A stretch of DNA of 34,877 bases from Anaerostipes sp. (lineage in GTDB: Bacteria; Bacillota; Clostridia; Lachnospirales; Lachnospiraceae): contig JAQVEG010000028.1 of assembly GCA_028697725.1 (NCBI GenBank), positions 1 through 34,877 of the forward strand, written 5' to 3'. A program made the translations under genes and the position numbers. The notes below the pieces were generated by a model that had not been told where the DNA came from, did no database searches, and saw only the letters and a program-made list of their open reading frames with translations. This document shows positions 31,895-34,877 of this stretch, in pieces (the first letter of the stretch is position 1; the number at the start of each line of letters is the position of its first letter).

Positions 31895-32704
31895 TTAATC
31901 ATCCTCCTCATCATCTTCGTCGTCATAGTCTCCTGCTGCTCCACTTGTTGCTACTGCTTCTTTTTTGTTTCCTGTCATTTGAACATATACAACAGCAACG
32001 ATTAAAGCGATAATACCTAATGTTAACAATGGTAATTTAGAGTAAACTGCCAATAAAAATCCTGCAAATAAGAAGATTTTTGATTCTCCTTTATAGATAT
32101 ACTGTAGTGTAATTGCAATTCCTAGTGCAGGCATTAATCCACCAATTACTTGGAATACTGTTAAAACTCTACCGCCTAAAATATCTAATAATCCTTGAAT
32201 ATAGTTGGCTCCAAAATAAGCTGCTAATGCACATGGGATTGCCGTCATACAAAAGCACATAATCTGAGGGAACAGTACATTTGCCCGCCAAATTTTGTTG
32301 TACTCTTCTTTTTCAATATATTTGTCTGCGATATGAACGAAGAAGCAGTCTAAAGTCATACGTCCTGCCCATACAATTGTTCCTAAGATACCAATTGGTA
32401 CTGCAATGGCTAACGCTGTTTTTGCATCCAATCCACCGGCAATTGCATATGCAGTTCCTAAAACTCCTGCAAGTCCCATATCTGCTGGCATACTTCCACC
32501 GGCTGACATAAATCCTAAGTACACTAAGTTAATAGTTGCTCCAATTACTGCACCTTGAACTGGATGTCCTAAGATTAAACCAGTAATTGCTCCACATACT
32601 AATGGTCTTTGTAATGACCAAAGTCCAACGAATGGTAAGTTCCCTACTGCTAACCAGTAAACAACACCACATAGGACTGCTTGGATGATTGTAATTTTAT
32701 CCAT
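31895..32704 (-). CDS. PTS EIIC, mannose/sorbose family, with acidic tail (second system)
   Basis: The 269-residue integral membrane protein has ITGLILGHPVQGAVIGATIN and MSAGGSMPADMGLAG typical of EIIC-Sor. It ends in a cytoplasmic tail with almost pure Asp/Glu (DYDDEDDEEDD), absent from the paralogue at 16150-16893, which ends KEEEA. The tail codons contain the ribosome binding site of the next gene. AGGAGG precedes the ATG. Confidence 0.95.
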   Translation of the reverse strand: MDKITIIQAVLCGVVYWLAVGNLPFVGLWSLQRPLVCGAITGLILGHPVQGAVIGATINLVYLGFMSAGGSMPADMGLAGVLGTAYAIAGGLDAKTALAIAVPIGILGTIVWAGRMTLDCFFVHIADKYIEKEEYNKIWRANVLFPQIMCFCMTAIPCALAAYFGANYIQGLLDILGGRVLTVFQVIGGLMPALGIAITLQYIYKGESKIFLFAGFLLAVYSKLPLLTLGIIALIVAVVYVQMTGNKKEAVATSGAAGDYDDEDDEEDD

Positions 32705-32732
32705 ATAATTTGTCCTCCTTTAATTTTTCAAT

Positions 32733-33212
32733 TTATACGTATTCTTTTGCTTCAATCACTTGTTGTTCCGGCACTAACTGATAATAAACATGTACGCCTT
32801 TATCCATTAAATGTTTAATCGATTGGATTTCATCTGGAGAGCAGGCTACATTTTTAATAAATGGAGTTCTTTCTCCACGAAGTCCCATTCCTCCAAGATT
32901 TACAGCTTCAAATTCACATCCAAGATCTACTAATTTTGCATAGGTATTTGGAGTTTTTGTAAGAACCATAATCTTTTCTGACGCTTCTTTTGATGGTCTT
33001 TGTAAGATATCAGCTCCACGTTCTGTAGAATAAACGTTACATTTTACGCCGTTAGGTGCTAATGCCTTAATTACTCTTTTGTTAAACTTGTCTTCTGCAA
33101 CTTCATCATCCACGATGATAATACGGTTGACATTTAGGCTTGGGGTCCAAACTGAAACCACCTCTCCATGAATTAGTCTGTCATCAACTCTAGCTAATAC
33201 AATATTTTTCAC
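32733..33212 (-). CDS. PTS EIIB, mannose/sorbose family (second system)
   Basis: The 159-residue phosphocarrier has ARVDDRLIHGEVVSVW with phospho-histidine H15, IIVDDEVAEDKFNK and AVNLGGMG. It starts with GTG, sharing one base with the TAG stop of IIA (TAGTG), and uses GAGGAGG inside the IIA tail as ribosome binding site. The two are thus tightly coupled. Confidence 0.95.
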   Translation of the reverse strand: MKNIVLARVDDRLIHGEVVSVWTPSLNVNRIIIVDDEVAEDKFNKRVIKALAPNGVKCNVYSTERGADILQRPSKEASEKIMVLTKTPNTYAKLVDLGCEFEAVNLGGMGLRGERTPFIKNVACSPDEIQSIKHLMDKGVHVYYQLVPEQQVIEAKEYV

Positions 33213-33628
33213 TATTCTTCCTCCTCATCGTCATCGTTAAACAATGCATTTACATATTTAAATGTGTCTGGTGCTGTCTCAAGTAGTCCTTCGCAAATTT
33301 CTTCTGCTGTCTTGTCTGCATAACGTCCCATCATTATTTCAACAGCTAAAGGAATATTAATTCCTGTCACATGATGAAAATGATAATTCTTCATTAATGA
33401 AACAACTGCGTTAAACGGACTCCCATGAAATAGGTCAGTTAGAAATAAAATTTCTTCTCCTTCTGGAGTATTTTTTACTTCCTCTTCTAACTGTTCTGTC
33501 AATGTCTGTACTGTCTGTTCTGGAAATAATCCATAAGCCACTAGATTCTCCTGCTCACCAACAAGCATTTGAACACTATCTACCAGCCCCTTGGAAAAGC
33601 TCCCATGAGATACTGCAATAACCTTCAT
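33212..33628 (-). CDS. PTS EIIA, mannose family, with acidic tail (second system)
   Basis: The 138-residue protein has VIAVSHGSFSKGLVDS with phospho-histidine H8 and LTDLFHGSPFNA. It ends NDDDEEEE. The ATG at 33628 was chosen over an in-frame ATG 93 bp upstream because AAGGAGG lies 8 nt before it and the family starts there. It is the first gene of the operon. Confidence 0.95.
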   Translation of the reverse strand: MKVIAVSHGSFSKGLVDSVQMLVGEQENLVAYGLFPEQTVQTLTEQLEEEVKNTPEGEEILFLTDLFHGSPFNAVVSLMKNYHFHHVTGINIPLAVEIMMGRYADKTAEEICEGLLETAPDTFKYVNALFNDDDEEEE

Positions 33629-33671
33629 TTTAAACCTCCTTCTCTTGTTATTGGTGTTCTGATATGTTTGA

Positions 33672-33703
33672 AGTATAGCATCTTGCATCCTTTTGTTGCC
33701 ACA
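33672..33703 (-). promoter_or_regulatory. Promoter of the second mannose-type PTS operon with TGTGGCAA half-site
   Basis: On the minus strand TATACT (33677-33672) preceded by TGC lies about 40 bp upstream of the IIA start, with no good -35. TGTGGCAA (33703-33696) sits where the -35 would be and is identical to one arm of the 16974-16991 palindrome. An activator may bind here. Confidence 0.45.
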
Positions 33704-33722
33704 ATCATTTGCGTAATTCATT

Positions 33723-33734
33723 GTGCAATTGCAC
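33723..33734. promoter_or_regulatory. Palindrome GTGCAATTGCAC with a nearby partial copy
   Basis: A perfect 12-bp palindrome lies in the divergent promoter gap, and TTGTGCAAT recurs at 33767-33775, 46 bp on. It could bind a regulator of both the PTS operon and the aldolase gene. Confidence 0.4.
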
Positions 33735-33805
33735 TTTTACATTCCTGCATATATTTTCGTATTTTTTTGTGCAATAACATAAATTCAGTTCCCCTTCTTC
33801 CACTC

Positions 33806-33811
33806 TATAAT
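33806..33811 (+). promoter_or_regulatory. -10 element of the aldolase gene
   Basis: TATAAT lies about 100 bp upstream of the aldolase ATG, without a recognisable -35, giving a leader of about 90 nt. An imperfect cre-like stretch (AAAACGTTGAC, within 33837-33850) lies in the leader. Confidence 0.4.
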
Positions 33812-33877
33812 AGAAACAAGCTTGATACGTACAGGTGCAAAACGTTGACGAACCCAAAATAGAATCATGTATAGAAT

Positions 33878-33900
33878 AGGAGGAAGCGGTTTTTAACCGC
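33878..33900 (+). promoter_or_regulatory. Ribosome binding site separated from the start codon by a hairpin
   Basis: AGGAGG (33878-33883) is 27 nt from the only plausible ATG (33911), too far for normal initiation. Between them GCGGTT (33886-33891) and AACCGC (33895-33900) form a perfect 6-bp stem with a 3-nt loop. Folding would shorten the effective distance to about 12 nt. Confidence 0.5.
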
Positions 33901-33910
33901 AATCAAAAAT

Positions 33911-34744
33911 ATGAAAATTGTAAATGGCTTTGATCTTATTGCCCACGCAGAGAAGCATGGTCTTATGCTCCCTGCATTTAACACAACAAACTTGGAAATG
34001 ACATATGCTATCGCCAAAGGATTAAATAACGCAAAATCACCTGGTATGATTCAGATTTCTTCTAATAATTTAAGACTTTCTGATCCAGAGGCAATTGTTT
34101 ATTTGACAAAGAGAGCTTTAGAAGACAGTGATGTCCCAATTGGTTTACATTTAGACCATGGAAAATCTTATGAAGATGTAAAAGCCTGCGTTAACGCCGG
34201 ATTTACTTCTATTATGATAGATGCATCCCATCTTCCATTTGAAGAAAATATCAAAGAAGTTCAAAGAGCAGTAGAATACTGCCACTTCTACGGAGTGCCA
34301 GTGGAAGCTGAATTAGGATGCTTACAGGGAAAAGAAGAAGATATTGTTGTAGAGTCCGATGCAAAAACTGACCCAGATATGGTATTAGATTTCGTAAATC
34401 AAACAGGCTGTGATTTATTAGCAGTTGCTGTTGGTAATGTACATGGTTTAGATATTGAACCAAAAGTAGATCTTCCACTTTTAAAGAAGATTTCAGAAAT
34501 TTCTCCAATCCCATTGGTTATGCATGGTGGATCTGGAATTCCATTTGAGACAATTCAGACTGCACGAGCTTACAACCTAATTAAAGTAAATTATGGATCT
34601 GATTTAAGAAAAGCATTTGTATCAACCTTTGGTGTTGCTTATGATAAGAATCATAATGAAACAAATGTAATTGAATTAAGCTTAGAGGCTGTGGAAAATG
34701 TAGCAAAAGAAGCAGAAAAACTTGTTAAAATTATCAACGAATAA
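33911..34744 (+). CDS. Class II ketose-bisphosphate aldolase (Fba/GatY/KbaY family)
   Basis: The 277-residue zinc-dependent TIM-barrel aldolase begins GFDLIAHAEKHGLMLPAFN. It has GLHLDHGKSYEDV (catalytic Asp82 and zinc His83), VEAELG, AVAVGNVHG, VMHGGSGIP and KVNYGSDLRKAF. Enzymes of this family split fructose- or tagatose-1,6-bisphosphate, or related ketose bisphosphates, to DHAP and an aldehyde phosphate. The second conserved region (SSNNLRLSDPEA) and NYGSDL differ from housekeeping Fba, so a specialised substrate is likely. It is divergent from the PTS operon with the kinase and may act on its product. Confidence 0.9.
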   Translation: MKIVNGFDLIAHAEKHGLMLPAFNTTNLEMTYAIAKGLNNAKSPGMIQISSNNLRLSDPEAIVYLTKRALEDSDVPIGLHLDHGKSYEDVKACVNAGFTSIMIDASHLPFEENIKEVQRAVEYCHFYGVPVEAELGCLQGKEEDIVVESDAKTDPDMVLDFVNQTGCDLLAVAVGNVHGLDIEPKVDLPLLKKISEISPIPLVMHGGSGIPFETIQTARAYNLIKVNYGSDLRKAFVSTFGVAYDKNHNETNVIELSLEAVENVAKEAEKLVKIINE

Positions 34745-34750
34745 TTTCTC

Positions 34751-34773
34751 AGGGGCTGTAAAAAAACTCCCCT
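34751..34773. repeat. Possible left end of an insertion sequence (inverted AGGGG/CCCCT)
   Basis: AGGGG (34751-34755) and CCCCT (34769-34773) flank an A-rich loop, 6 bp after the aldolase stop. The GGGGCTGT-like start resembles ends of IS1182-type elements as I remember them. The right end lies outside the window, so this cannot be confirmed. Confidence 0.3.
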
Positions 34774-34778
34774 AAAAG

Positions 34779-34815
34779 AAAAATCGCCCAGACCATGAGG
34801 TCTGAGCGATTTTTT
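34779..34815 (+). terminator. Intrinsic terminator hairpin downstream of the aldolase
   Basis: AAAAATCGC and GCGATTTTT pair at the base, and CAGACC and GGTCTG pair above, separated by one mismatch and an ATGA loop, with a six-T run. It terminates the aldolase mRNA or shields a following insertion sequence gene from read-through. Confidence 0.85.
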
Positions 34816-34829
34816 GGTATAATTAAATT

Positions 34830-34877
34830 ATGCTAAAAAATAATATAACCAATGATAATTATACTGTAAGACAGTTA
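34830..34877 (+). CDS. Start of a probable transposase (partial, runs off the window)
   Basis: An open frame begins with ATG and reads MLKNNITNDNYTVRQL to the right edge without a stop. The NYTxRQL pattern in the first 20 residues resembles IS1182-family transposases. There is no clear ribosome binding site, a TATAAT lies close upstream (34818-34823), and a terminator-like hairpin shields it, all common for insertion sequence genes. Only 16 codons are visible, so the call is tentative. Confidence 0.4.
   Translation, partial: MLKNNITNDNYTVRQL

Noticed and set aside
33660-33720. Sigma-54 promoter upstream of the second mannose-type PTS (TGGCAACAAAAGGATGCA, minus strand)
   Set aside because: The GG to GC distance is 12 bases instead of the required 10.

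Overview
The window is AT-rich, densely coding DNA that looks chromosomal and from a Firmicute, most likely a gut Clostridium-type bacterium of the Lachnospiraceae. The grounds are strong AGGAGG-type ribosome binding sites, many phosphotransferase (PTS) sugar systems, a DUF4428-type protein, and an Rpn/PD-(D/E)XK gene whose tail is a run of EEQQAEI coiled-coil repeats. No rRNA, tRNA, phage or CRISPR is visible. A probable insertion sequence begins at the right edge.

Left part (1-4.5 kb): the tail of a membrane protein; an Rpn-family nuclease gene (587-1621, minus) followed by a free-standing copy of its 3' coiled-coil module (188-406); nanE (minus); then proA and a small proteasome-fold (Ntn-hydrolase-like) protein (plus).

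Region 4.5-16.9 kb is one long minus-strand carbohydrate unit. In transcription order it encodes: a mannose-family PTS (IIC, IID, IIA), a GatD-like dehydrogenase, an AlsE-type allulose-6-P 3-epimerase, a SIS-domain phosphohexuloisomerase, a second GatD-like dehydrogenase, PTS IIB, a third GatD-like dehydrogenase, a fourth MDR dehydrogenase, a small unknown protein, an MtlR/BglG-type PRD regulator, and a second PTS of the ascorbate family (IIA, IIB, IIC). The likely logic is uptake and phosphorylation of rare hexitols or hexoses, oxidation to ketose phosphates, then epimerisation or isomerisation to fructose-6-P. The substrates cannot be fixed from sequence. A perfect 18-bp palindrome upstream of the promoter resembles MtlR-type operators.

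Region 17.1-20.5 kb holds a divergent pair: a Rec-GGDEF-EAL protein with an intact EAL domain and a degenerate GGDEF site, and a membrane-anchored L,D-transpeptidase.

Region 20.5-27.6 kb is a galactitol-type PTS locus. The minus strand carries IIB, IIC, an MDR dehydrogenase, a class II (FucA-like) aldolase, IIA and an iron alcohol dehydrogenase. Divergently on the plus strand lie a HAD phosphatase and a DeoR-type regulator. Four 16-bp operator-like repeats sit around the two divergent promoters. The gene set fits a route from polyol to polyol-P to ketose-1-P to DHAP plus a short aldehyde, with the aldehyde reduced by the iron dehydrogenase.

Region 27.6-34.7 kb is a second mannose-family PTS operon on the minus strand: IIA, IIB, IIC, IID, an MDR dehydrogenase, a xylulokinase-like kinase, a DUF4428 protein and an HPr lacking Ser46. 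A class II ketose-bisphosphate aldolase is divergent on the plus strand. In all, about 30 kb carries four PTS transporters and six zinc-type dehydrogenases, which makes this a polyol/rare-sugar island.
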